Shown here: positions 7,624-17,900 of the stretch, piece after piece
Position numbering within the stretch: the first letter of the stretch is position 1
Layout of the letters: each line of letters opens with the position of its first letter
Source: Elusimicrobiota bacterium
Lineage (GTDB): Bacteria; Elusimicrobiota; Elusimicrobia; UBA1565
Reading direction: 5' to 3'
Length of the DNA: 49,609 bases
Assembly (NCBI GenBank): GCA_016196755.1
Contig: JACPXC010000035.1
Span: 1 to 49,609, forward strand
Position numbers and translations under genes: made by a program
The notes under the pieces: model-generated
What the model was told of the DNA's origin: nothing
Databases searched by the model: none
The model's input: only the letters and a program-made list of their open reading frames with translations

Positions 7624-8826
7624 TCATGGGGTGAGCCATCGCTCGGGCGGGGAGGAAAGGAAGTCCTCGAGCGGCAGGGCCGCCCCGCCGACGACGAGGC
7701 GCTTGTGGACGTGGAACTCCGCGCTGAAAGCGGCCATGCCGGGCAGAGTCTCGCGCCGGCGCGCGGTGACGACCTCCACGGCGGTGACGCGCCCCTTGTG
7801 CTTGAGGATGTAGTCCACCTCGCGGTTGGCTTCGCGCCAATAGAGGACCGACACGCCGTCCGGAAGGCCGTTGACGAGGTGGGCTCCGACGGCGGACTCG
7901 ACGAGCCGGCCCCAGACCTCGCGGTTCTCGCGCGCCGCCGAGAACGACAGCTCGGAGGCGCTGGTCATGAGCGCGGTGTTGAGCGCGAGCAGCTTGGGGC
8001 TCGAGCCGCGCTTCTTGACCCGCGCGCCGGCGTGCTTCTGCAGGCCGGTCATGAGGCCGATCCCCGACAAGAGGTCCAGGTAATGCGCCAGGGTGACGGT
8101 GTTGCCGGCCCCGGTGAGCCGGCCGAGCATCTTCTGATACGAGAGCACCTCGGCCGAGCGCTCGCAGCCGAGCCGGAAGAACTGGCGCAGGAGGGCGGGC
8201 TTGTCGACCCGGACCTGGAGCAGGATGTCGCGCGCGAGGGCGGTCTCGAGCAGGCCGTCGAGCACCGCGCGCCGCCAGCGTTCCTCGTCGGGGAGCAGGT
8301 CCGCCCCGCCGGGGTAGCCGCCGAAGAACAGGTACTGCTCGAGGTTCCAGCCGAAGGCGGCGCGCATCTCGGGGTAGGTCCAGTGCGGCGCGCGGAGGAC
8401 CTCGACGCGGCCGGGGAGCTGGTCCTGCAGGCATCCTTGGACCAAGGCGGGAGCCGAGCCGAGGACGACGACCTTGAGCGCGGCGCCCGAGGCGGTGTCC
8501 TCGTCCCAAAGGCGCTTGATGGTCTCCTCCCAGCGCTCGACCTTCTGGGCCTCATCGAGCACCAGCACGGCTCCGGCGCGGCCGGCGTCCTTGGCCCGCA
8601 TCCGGCCGACCTCCCATTGCGCGGCCAGCCAGGAGGAATCGCGCAGGGAGGGCTCGTCGGCGGAAGCGTAGTGGTGGGAGATATTGAGCTCCCCGATGGC
8701 TTGGCGGACCAGGACGGTCTTGCCGGTCTGGCGCGGGCCCACGACCGCTTGGAGGGCGCGGCGCGGCTCCCGGAGGCGCTGGAGGAAGACCTTTAGGATC
8801 GGCCGGCGGAAGGTTGGCAGCGTCAT
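7624..8826 (-). CDS. AAA_14/DUF4143 ATP-binding protein
   Basis: This 400-residue ATPase has Walker A GPRQTGKT at residues 30-37, Walker B VLVLDEAQK, and a sensor-like VVLGSAPAL. Its C-terminal DUF4143 region ends with the nuclease-like REVDYIL..VTAVEV core. The GC-rich codon use fits the host, unlike the adjacent paralogue, with which it shares mainly motif positions. It lies upstream of that paralogue on the same strand, with a 70-bp gap holding the paralogue's own promoter. It is divergent from the giant repeat gene. A function in DNA-related or toxin-like stress systems has been suggested for the family, but nothing here proves it. Confidence 0.88.
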   Translation of the reverse strand: MTLPTFRRPILKVFLQRLREPRRALQAVVGPRQTGKTVLVRQAIGELNISHHYASADEPSLRDSSWLAAQWEVGRMRAKDAGRAGAVLVLDEAQKVERWEETIKRLWDEDTASGAALKVVVLGSAPALVQGCLQDQLPGRVEVLRAPHWTYPEMRAAFGWNLEQYLFFGGYPGGADLLPDEERWRRAVLDGLLETALARDILLQVRVDKPALLRQFFRLGCERSAEVLSYQKMLGRLTGAGNTVTLAHYLDLLSGIGLMTGLQKHAGARVKKRGSSPKLLALNTALMTSASELSFSAARENREVWGRLVESAVGAHLVNGLPDGVSVLYWREANREVDYILKHKGRVTAVEVVTARRRETLPGMAAFSAEFHVHKRLVVGGAALPLEDFLSSPPERWLTP

Positions 8827-8835
8827 TTATTGCTC

Positions 8836-8865
8836 ATTGTATTGAGTAATTTCACTCAATGTCAA
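8836..8865 (-). promoter_or_regulatory. Near-consensus sigma70-type promoter with palindromic operator
   Basis: On the minus strand TTGACA (8860-8865), an 18-nt spacer and TACAAT (8836-8841) form a near-consensus promoter ending 9 nt before the ATG at 8824-8826. A perfect 7-bp inverted repeat, ATTGAGT/ACTCAAT (8841-8847 and 8854-8860), fills the spacer. A protein bound there would block polymerase, so autoregulation or a local repressor is plausible. Confidence 0.7.
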
Positions 8866-8920
8866 ATTTCCGTGACTGAATTATCGTCGGGAAACGCTGA
8901 ATATGACGTTGTATGTCTTT

Positions 8921-8998
8921 CCTGACACTACCTGACAACAGTCACCTTTTGGCGACGTCCGTAACATTTAATTCGCGATTAAACACTATAAGGTACAT
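8921..8998 (+). promoter_or_regulatory. Putative control region of the giant repeat gene
   Basis: This AT-rich part of the 172-bp divergent region holds a 10-bp tandem direct repeat (CCTGACACTA/CCTGACAACA, 8921-8940) and a -10-like TATAAG (8987-8992) located 6 nt before GTG 8999. An AAGG at 8990-8993 could act as a weak ribosome site if transcription starts further upstream. No good -35 is visible. The assignment rests on position and on the same arrangement seen at other genes here. Confidence 0.35.
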
Positions 8999-11900
8999 GT
9001 GCGCGGTCGGAAGGGGGCGTTCGCGTCGGGCTATCGCTTTGTGCGCGCGCGCGCGCGAATTTATATATATAGCGCGGCCCTCCTCCTCCTCGCGGCCCTC
9101 CCCCAGGTCCTCCTAGCCGCCGCCTGCGACACGACCAAGTACGTCAAGAAGGCTGCCGGGGCGGGCGACCACCAGAGCATCCAGGCCGCGGTCGACGCCG
9201 TCCCGAGCACGCTGACCGGCAACTACTGCATCTACGTCGACTCCGATACGTACACGGAGGCGGTCTTCATCACCGGCAAGAATCCCACGCCGGCCTACCG
9301 CCTGACCATCCAGTCCGACCCCGGGATGGTCGGTACCTTCACGCTGATCGTCCCCCCGGGGGGCTCGGGTGCCGGCTTCGAGGTCCAAAACGCCAGCGTG
9401 ACGATCGCGAACTTCATGATCCGCGCCCTCAACACGGTGAACTACGGCGTGGTGACGAGCTCGTTTAACGTGGTGCTCTCCAGCGTGAACGTCGACTCGG
9501 CCAACCCCGGCCGGATCCAGGCCGCGGGCATGTCGCTGGCCGGGCAGAACTTCGTGACCAACTCGAGCGTCACGATCCGGACCCTCGACGTCAGCGCCAT
9601 GTACCTGGAGGGCAGCACGGCGACCACCGTGGCGTTCAGCACGGCGCAGAACAACAGCGCCACCGTCTCCGCGGTCTACCTCGACGGCGCCTCCTCGAAC
9701 ACGTTCACCTCCTTCTTGGCCGACAACCCCCTGGCGGGCAACTCCATAAGCCTCACCAACGGCTCCCATTTCAACTCCGTCATCCGCAGCACCATCTCGG
9801 CCAACGACGCGGACTCCTTCCCGCTCTGGATCAACGCCTCCTCGAGCAACACGATCACGCGCTCCTACATCCGCAACCCGGTGGGCTGGGGCGCCTTCAT
9901 CGACGGCGGTTCCGAGTACAACGAGATAAGCGACAGCACGGCCGCCATCACCAACAACAACGGCCGCGCGGCGGTCTACGTGGGAGGGGCCAGCTACAAC
10001 CGGTTCATCCGCGGCTATTTCGTCAACACCACTGGCCACGGGTTCACGTTCGACGACGCCCACGGCAACTCGATCAGCCAGAGCACGATGACCGGAGGCA
10101 CCGCGTACTTCGCCGGCTTGATCTTCGTCACCGGCAGCTCGAGCAACACGGTGACGGACTCCTACATCCAGAACCTGGCCGGCTACGGGGTCCAGTTCGG
10201 GGGCGGCTCCACGCTCAATACCGTCAGCGGGAGCACGATGGTCTCCAAGGGCAACGCGGGCAACGCGGCCCTCCTCGTCGAGGAGGCGTCCTCGAGCAAC
10301 ACCATCACGGGCTCGATGATCGTCAACCCGTTCGGCCACGGCGCTTTCCTGCTGACGGGGGCCCACTACAACACCATCAGCCTCAGCACGATCACCGCCA
10401 ACCACGCGGACTACAACGCCCTCTACCTCGAGGGCTCGGACGGAAACGCGGTGACGGGCAGCTACCTGCAGAACCAGTTGGGTAAGACCATGCGGCTGGA
10501 CGACTCGCATCATAGCCTCATCTCCGGCAGCACGATCATGACGGACCTCAGCTGGGGCCCCGCGCTCGAGCTCTGGGATTCGGACACCAACACCGTGACC
10601 GGCTCGATGATCAAGAATACCGGCTACGACGGCCTGTGGGTCCAGGGCGGCTCCGTGTTCAACACGGTCAGCCTGAGCACGGTGATCGGCACGGGCTCCG
10701 GGGACACCACCGCCGTCTACCTCGACAATGCGTCGAGTACCACCATCAGCGGGACCTACATGTACAACCCGTTGTCGACCGCGCTGGTGCTCCTGAACCT
10801 CTCGAATTACAACTCCGTCAAGTACAGCACGATGGTCTCCGGCTCCTCGGGCGACTCGGCGCTCTACCTCAACAACGCGGACCGCAACACCATCGCCGAC
10901 TCCATGGTCGTCAACCCCACGGGCTACGGCGCCTACCTGGAGGTCGGCTCGAACTTCAACACCATCATCCGCAGCACGATGGCCACCGCTTCGGCGGGCG
11001 CGAACGTCCCGGGCCTCTATGTGATCGGTTCGGACTCCAACAACATCCTGGACTCCTACGTCACGGGCTCGACGGCGGCCATCATCACGAACTCCGACAG
11101 CGTGGTGTTCGGCGGGTCGACTCTGGTGGGCGCCGATATCCACGGCAACGCCCTGTTCTTCGAAAGCGGCACCCACCTGACGGTGACCACCGGCACTCTC
11201 AAGGGCGGCTCCGGGCGCGGAGCGGCGCTGAGCGTCGCAAACGGTTATCTGGGTGCGGTCAAGGTCACGACCACGACCATCACCGGCGGCGGCTCCGGCG
11301 TCTTCATGGGCACGCCCGGGGGCGGGAGCACGCTGTTTATGTCCTCGATCACGCTCTCCGACCTGTCCCCGGCGGCCACCGGGGTGCGCTTCCGGGGCGG
11401 CGTCATCGTGTCGACCCTGGCCGGGTTCGGCTTCAACGACAGCGACATCGACGTGAACGTCAACGGCGCCCTACTGACGGGGGTCTCGCGCGTGACGATG
11501 CGAACCCCCACGGGCGTTCGCAGCGGGGAGGCCTTCGAGGTCGACGCAGGCAACAAGGTCTATTGGCTGGATCCCCTCCAGCCGCCCGGCACCTGCACCA
11601 CGACGAAGTACGTGAAGAAGGCCGCCGGCGCGGGCGACCATCAGACCATCCAAGACGCCGTCGACTCGGTGCCGGCCACCGTCATCGGAGACTACTGCAT
11701 CTTCGTCGACTCGAGCCCCTACTCGGAGAGCGTCGTCATCGCCAACAAGGACACCCGGAACCTCTACCGCCTCAAGATCCTCTCCGACCCGGCGATGCTC
11801 AGCACCGCCACGCCGATCATCCCGCCGGTCAATTCGACGGCGGCGTTCGTCGTCTGGAACGCCAGCGTGACGATCGGCGGGTTCAACGTCATCTCCACCA

Positions 11901-14900
11901 ACTCGGTGAGCTACGGCGTGCTGGCTTCCTCGGCCAATATCTTCATCTCCAGCGTTAACGTGGACTCGGGCGGCAACGTCAAGGTCGCCGGGATGCTGTT
12001 GGGAAGCCACAATACCCTCAGCAACTCCAGCGTCACGGTGCAGGCAGCCCACGGGATCTCGCTGCCGGCGGCAAGCTCGATGACGACGGTCTCTTACAGC
12101 ACCGCGCAGGCCAACGGCGGCGGTACCCGCGCGCTCTATCTCAACGGCGCCGACAGCAACACGGTGACGGGTTCCTACATCCATAGCCTGGCGGGTCACT
12201 GCGCCTACCTGGAATCCGGCGCCGATTACAACCGCATCAGCCAGAGCACCATGGTCTCCAGCGACGTCTCGACTTCCGGGCTTTATATCCAAGCCTCCGA
12301 CAGCAACACGGTGACGGGCTCCTACATCCAGAACCTGGCGGGTTACGGAGCCCGTCTGAACTCCGGCTCCGACTACAACAGCATCAGCCAGAGCACCATG
12401 GTCTCCAACAACTCCACGAATCGCGCGCTTGCTATCCAAAACTCCGCCAGCAACACGGTGACGGGCTCCTACATCCAGAACCTGGCGGGTTACAGCGCCT
12501 ATCTGACCGGCGCCGACTACAACAGCATCAGCCAGAGCACCATGGTCTCCAACGCCGCAGGGGGTTTCGCGTTCTTTCTCCCCGGGGACAGCAACACGGT
12601 GACGGGCTCCTACATGCAGAACCTGGCGGGTTACGGCGCCTATCTGACCGGCGCCGACTACAACAGCATCAGCGAGAGCACCATGGTCTCCAACTCGTCG
12701 AGCCTCTACGCGCTGTATATCAACGCCGACAGCAACATGGTGAGGGGCTCCTACATCCAGAACCTGGCGGGTTACGGCGCCTATCTGACCGGCGCCGACT
12801 TTAACACCATCATCCGCAGCACCATGATCTCCGCCTCCGCCACGGCCGACCGCTACGCCCTCTTCATCATCGCGTCTTCCTCCAACAGCGTCTTGGACTC
12901 CTACATCCAAGGCTCCACCGCCGCCTTCATCTCGAACTCGACCGGCACCGTCATCGGCGGCTCCGTGCTGGTGGCCACCCACACGACGGGTGGGGCGTTC
13001 TACATGAGCGGCGGCGTGAACCTGACCCTGGCCAGCAGCACCCTGCGGGGCGGCACGGCGGGTACGGCGCTGGGCCTCGGCCCGAACGTCGGGCAGATCT
13101 TCCTCTCGACTATCACGGTGGTCGGCGGCGCGCGCGGCCTCGAACTCGCCGCGCCGGTGACCGGACTGGTCCTGGCCGTGACCTCCGTGACCTTGGCCAA
13201 CGTCGAAGCGTCCGGCGTCGGCCTGCGCTTCCTAGGCGGGGTCCACGTGACCACCGTCACCGCGATGGCCTTTAGTGACGCCGACATAAACGTGAACGTC
13301 GACGGCGCCGCGCTCTCGGCCGGCTCGCGGGTGACCATGCGCCAGGACGCGGGGGAGAAGAGGGGCTTCCCCTACGAGGCCGACCCGTCGGGCTACGTGG
13401 ATTGGCCGGATTACGTGCTGGAGCCCCCCGGCACCTGCACCACGACGAGGTACGTGAAGAAGGCCGCCGGCGCGGGCGACCATCAGAGCATCCAGGCCGC
13501 CGTCGACGCGGTGCCGGCGACGGTCTACGGCGACTACTGCATCTTCGTGGACTCGAGCCCCTACTCGGAGACCGTGGTCATCGCCAATAAGAACACCCAG
13601 ACCCTCTATCGGCTCAAGATCCTTTCCGACCCGGCGATGGTCAGCACCGCCACCCCGATCATCCCGCCGCTCCTGTCGACGGCGGCCTTCGTCGTCTGGA
13701 ACGCCAGCGTCACCATCGGGGGCTTCAACGTCATCTCCACCAACTCGGTGAGCTACGGCGTCTACGCCTCCTCGGGCTGGGTGAGCATCTCCAGCGTCAA
13801 CGTGGACTCGGGGGGGAACATCGGCTACGCGGGCGTTAAGCTCTCGAGCTGGTCGCTCATCGAGAACTCCAGCATCACGGTCCAGAACGCGCATGGCATC
13901 TGGCTCGACGCCGCGGCGGCCAACGCGCGGGTCAGGGTCTCGACGGCGCTGGCGGACTCGGGGGCTGCCAACGCGCTGTTTATCAACGGGGCCGATAGCG
14001 GCACGGTGACGGGCTCCTACATCCAGAACCTGGCGGGATACGGCGCCTACCTCGGCACCGGCTCCGATTACAACACCATAAGCCAGAGCACCATAGTTTC
14101 CAACGCCGGCGGCGGCCGCGCGCTCTACCTCTTAGGCGCCGACAGCAACACGGTGACGGGCTCCTACATGCAGAACCTGGCGGGCTACGGCGCCTCCCTG
14201 GACACCGGCTCCGATTACAACACCATAAGCCAGAGCACCATGGTTTCCAACGCCCCCAGCTACCGCGCGCTCTACCTCAACGCCGCCGACAGCAACACGG
14301 TGACGGGCTCCTACATCCAGAACCTGGCGGGTAACGGCGCCTTCCTGACCAACGGATCCGAATACAACACCATAAGCCAAAGCACCATGGTCTCCAACGC
14401 CACAAACATGATGGCGCTTTACTTAAACGGCGTCGACCGCAACACGGTGACGGACTCCTACATGCAAAGTCTGGCGGGTTACGGCGCCTTCCTGGCCAGC
14501 GACTCCGACTACAACACCATAAGCCAGAGCACCATGGTTTCCAACTCCGCAAGCTACCGCGCGCTCTACTTAAATGCCTCCGACAGCAACACGGTGACGG
14601 GCTCCTACATCCAGAACCTAGCCGGTGACGGCGCCTACCTGACCGCCGCCTCCGCCTACAACACCATAAGCCAGAGCACTATGGTCTCCGATGGCGTCAA
14701 CTATCGCGCGCTCTTTCTCACCAACGCCGACGGCAACACGGTGACGGGCTCCTACATGGAGAGCCTGGAGGGTCACGGGGCCTGGCTGGCCAGCGACTCC
14801 AAATACAACACGATCATCCGCAGCACGATGACCTCGGTCTCCGCCACGGCCAATCGCTACGGCCTGCAAATCGTCGCGTCCTCCTCCAACACGGTCCTCG

Positions 14901-17900
14901 ACTCCTACGTCCAGGGCTCCACCGCCGTCTTCATCACCGGTTCGACCGGCACGGTCATCGGCGGCAGCGTGCTGGTGGCGACGAGCACGACCGGCAGCGC
15001 GCTGTATTTCCAGGCCGGCGTGAATCTGACCGTGGCCTCGAGCACCCTGCGCGGCGGGACGGCCCAGCGCGCCCTCGGCATCGCGGCGGGCAATGCCGGC
15101 CGGCTCGAGTTCTCGACGATCACCGTCGTAGGCGGCGGGCGGGGCCTGGAGTTGGGCGCTTTCCTTCCCGGCGCGGATCTGGCCGTCACCTCCGTGACCC
15201 TGGCCGGCGCGGAGCCCACGGGCACCGGCGTGCATTTCCTGGGCGGGGTCGTCGTAGCGACGATCACCGCGGCGGCCTTCGACGACGCGGGCATCGGCGT
15301 GAACGTCGACGGTTCGGCGCTCTCGGCCGGCTCGCGGGTGACGATGCGCGAAGACGCGGGGACCAAGACCGGTCCTGCCTATGAGAGCGACCCCTCGGGC
15401 TACGTCGATTGGCCCGATTTCACGATCGCGCCCCCCGGCACCTGCAACCTCACCCGCACCGTCAAGAAGACCCCGGGGGCCGGCGACCACACCTCGATCC
15501 AGGCCGCCGTCGACGCGATCCCGGCGAACGTCTACGGCGACTACTGCATCCACGTCGACTCGAGCCCCTATTCCGAGAGCGTGGTGGTCGCCAACAAGAA
15601 CACGCAGAACCTTTACCGCATCAAGATCCTCTCCGACCCGGCGATGGTGAGCACCGCCACCCCGATCATCCCGCCGCTCCTGTCGACGGCGGCCTTCGTC
15701 ATCGCCAACGCCAGCGTCACCATCGGGGGCTTTAACGTCCGCGCCGAGAACCCCGTGACCTTCGGGGTCTACGCCGCCTCGGCTAGCATCGTCATCTCCA
15801 GCGTCAACGTGGACGGCTACGGCAACGTCACCGATTCCGGCATGCTGCTGCTCAGCCACGTCACCGTCTCCAGGAGCAGCGTCACGGTGGGCAACGCCTA
15901 CGGCTTCCAGCTCCTGGGCGGAACGCGGACGACCGTCTCCCACAGCACGGCCTTGGTCAACGCGCTCAACCTGGCCGCCTTCAACGTGACGGCCGACAGC
16001 AACACGGTGGCGGACTCCCATATCGAGAACCTGGGGGGGCGGGCCTTGCGCTTCAACGGCGCGGCGGAGTACAACTCGGTCCTACGGAGCACCGTCATCG
16101 CCGCGCACGCCAGCAGGACGGCGTTGGACATCACCAGCGGCGACTACAACTCGGTGAGCCAGTCCTACATCCAGAACCTGCTCGGCAACGCCCTGCAGAT
16201 CATAACCGGCAACGGGAACAGCCTCGTCGGGAGCACGGTCATCGCCCGCGCCGCCAACAAGTTCGCCGTCCGCATCGATGATTCCGACCTCGTCGAGATC
16301 TCGGGCTCCTACGTGGAGAACCTCGACGGCGACGCGCTGAGCCTGGAGAGCAACTCCAACCTCAACTCCATCGTCGATAGCACCTTGGTCTCCGACCAGG
16401 GCGGCTACGCGGCGCTCTACATCACCGCCTCCGACAGCAACACGGTGACCGGCTCCACCATCCGCAACCTGTTGGGCAACGCCGCCCACCTGCGCACCGG
16501 CTCCGAGGCCAACGTCATAAGCCTCAGCACGATGGTCTCGGCCGCCGGAGCTTTCATCGGCTACTATCTCAACGCCTCGCACAACAACACCGTGACGGGC
16601 TCCTACATCCAGAACCTGACGGGTACGGCCGCGGCCTTCCAGAACGGGGCCGACAAGAACACCATCAGCCAGAGCACGATGGTCGCCAACGGCGCGGGCG
16701 ACGTGTGCCTCTACCTCGACGGCTCCGACAGCAACACCGTCACCGGCTCCTACGCGCAGAACCTGCTCGGCGACGGCATCGCGATCTACCTCGGCGCCGA
16801 CAACAACACCATCATCCGGAGCACCGTCGTCACCGATGCCGCCGACCGCTTCGCCATCGTGGTCGCCTCCTCGGCGTATGCCGGCATCTTCGACTCCTAC
16901 GTCCAGGGCGCCTCGGCCGTCTACGTGACGGGCTCGACGGGCACCGTCATCGGGGGCTCCTACCTCGTCGCCGCCAACCCCTTGGGCAACGCCCTCGACA
17001 TGGCCGGCGGCAGCGTCGGCCTGCTCGTGGCGACGAGCACCGTGCGGGGCGGACGGACCGGGCTCGTGATCGAGCCCGGCAGCAGCGGGCAGTTCAGCGT
17101 CACGACGGTGACGGTGGTCGGCGGCGCCCGCGCCGTCGAGGTCGGGACTCCCGGGGCGGGGATGTCGCTGTTTGTCTCCTCGCTGACGCTGGCCGACCTC
17201 GACCCGGCTTCGACGGCCATCCGCTTCACCGGAGGGGTCTACGTCTCCACCTTCTCCGGGGTCGCGTTCGACGACGCGGGCATCGGCGTGAACGTCGACG
17301 GCGCCGGACTCTTGGCGGGCTCGCGGGTGAGCATGCGCGATGACGCGGGGACGAAGACCGGTCCTTCCTATGAGAACGACCCCTCGGGCTACGTCGATTG
17401 GCCGGATTACGTCCCGGCGCCCCCCGGCACCTGCGAGACGACCCGCACCGTGAAGAAGGCCCCGGGCGCGGGCGACCACGCCTCGATCCAGGCCGCCGTC
17501 GACGCCATCCCGGCGACGGTCTACGGCGACTACTGCATCCACGTCGACTCTAGCCCCTATTCCGAGAGCGTGGTGATCGCCAACAAGAACACGCAGAACC
17601 TCTACCGCATCAAGATCCTCTCCGACCCGGCCATGCTCAGCACGGCCACGCCGATCATCCCGCCGGTCATGTCGACGGCCGCGTTCGTCATCTGGAACGC
17701 CAGCGTGACCATCGGAGGCTTCAACGTCATCTCCACCAACTCGGTGAGCTACGGCGTCTTGGCCTCCTCGGCCAATATCGTCATCTCCAGCGTGAACGTG
17801 GACTCGGGCGGCAACGTCAAGGTCGCCGGGATGCAGCTGGGAAGTCAGAACACCCTCAGCAACTCCAGCGTCACGGTCCAGAACGCCTATGGGCTCTATC

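Noticed and set aside
8913-9116. Short plus-strand ORF across the giant gene's start
   Set aside because: It overlaps the signal-peptide region in another frame. The Ser/Arg-rich end is a shadow of the CTCCTC leucine codons.
9125-9127. Lipoprotein cleavage at the Cys after LLAAA
   Set aside because: The preceding AAA is a poor lipobox, and the same Cys position begins every other module head. Signal peptidase I cleavage is more likely, though not excluded.
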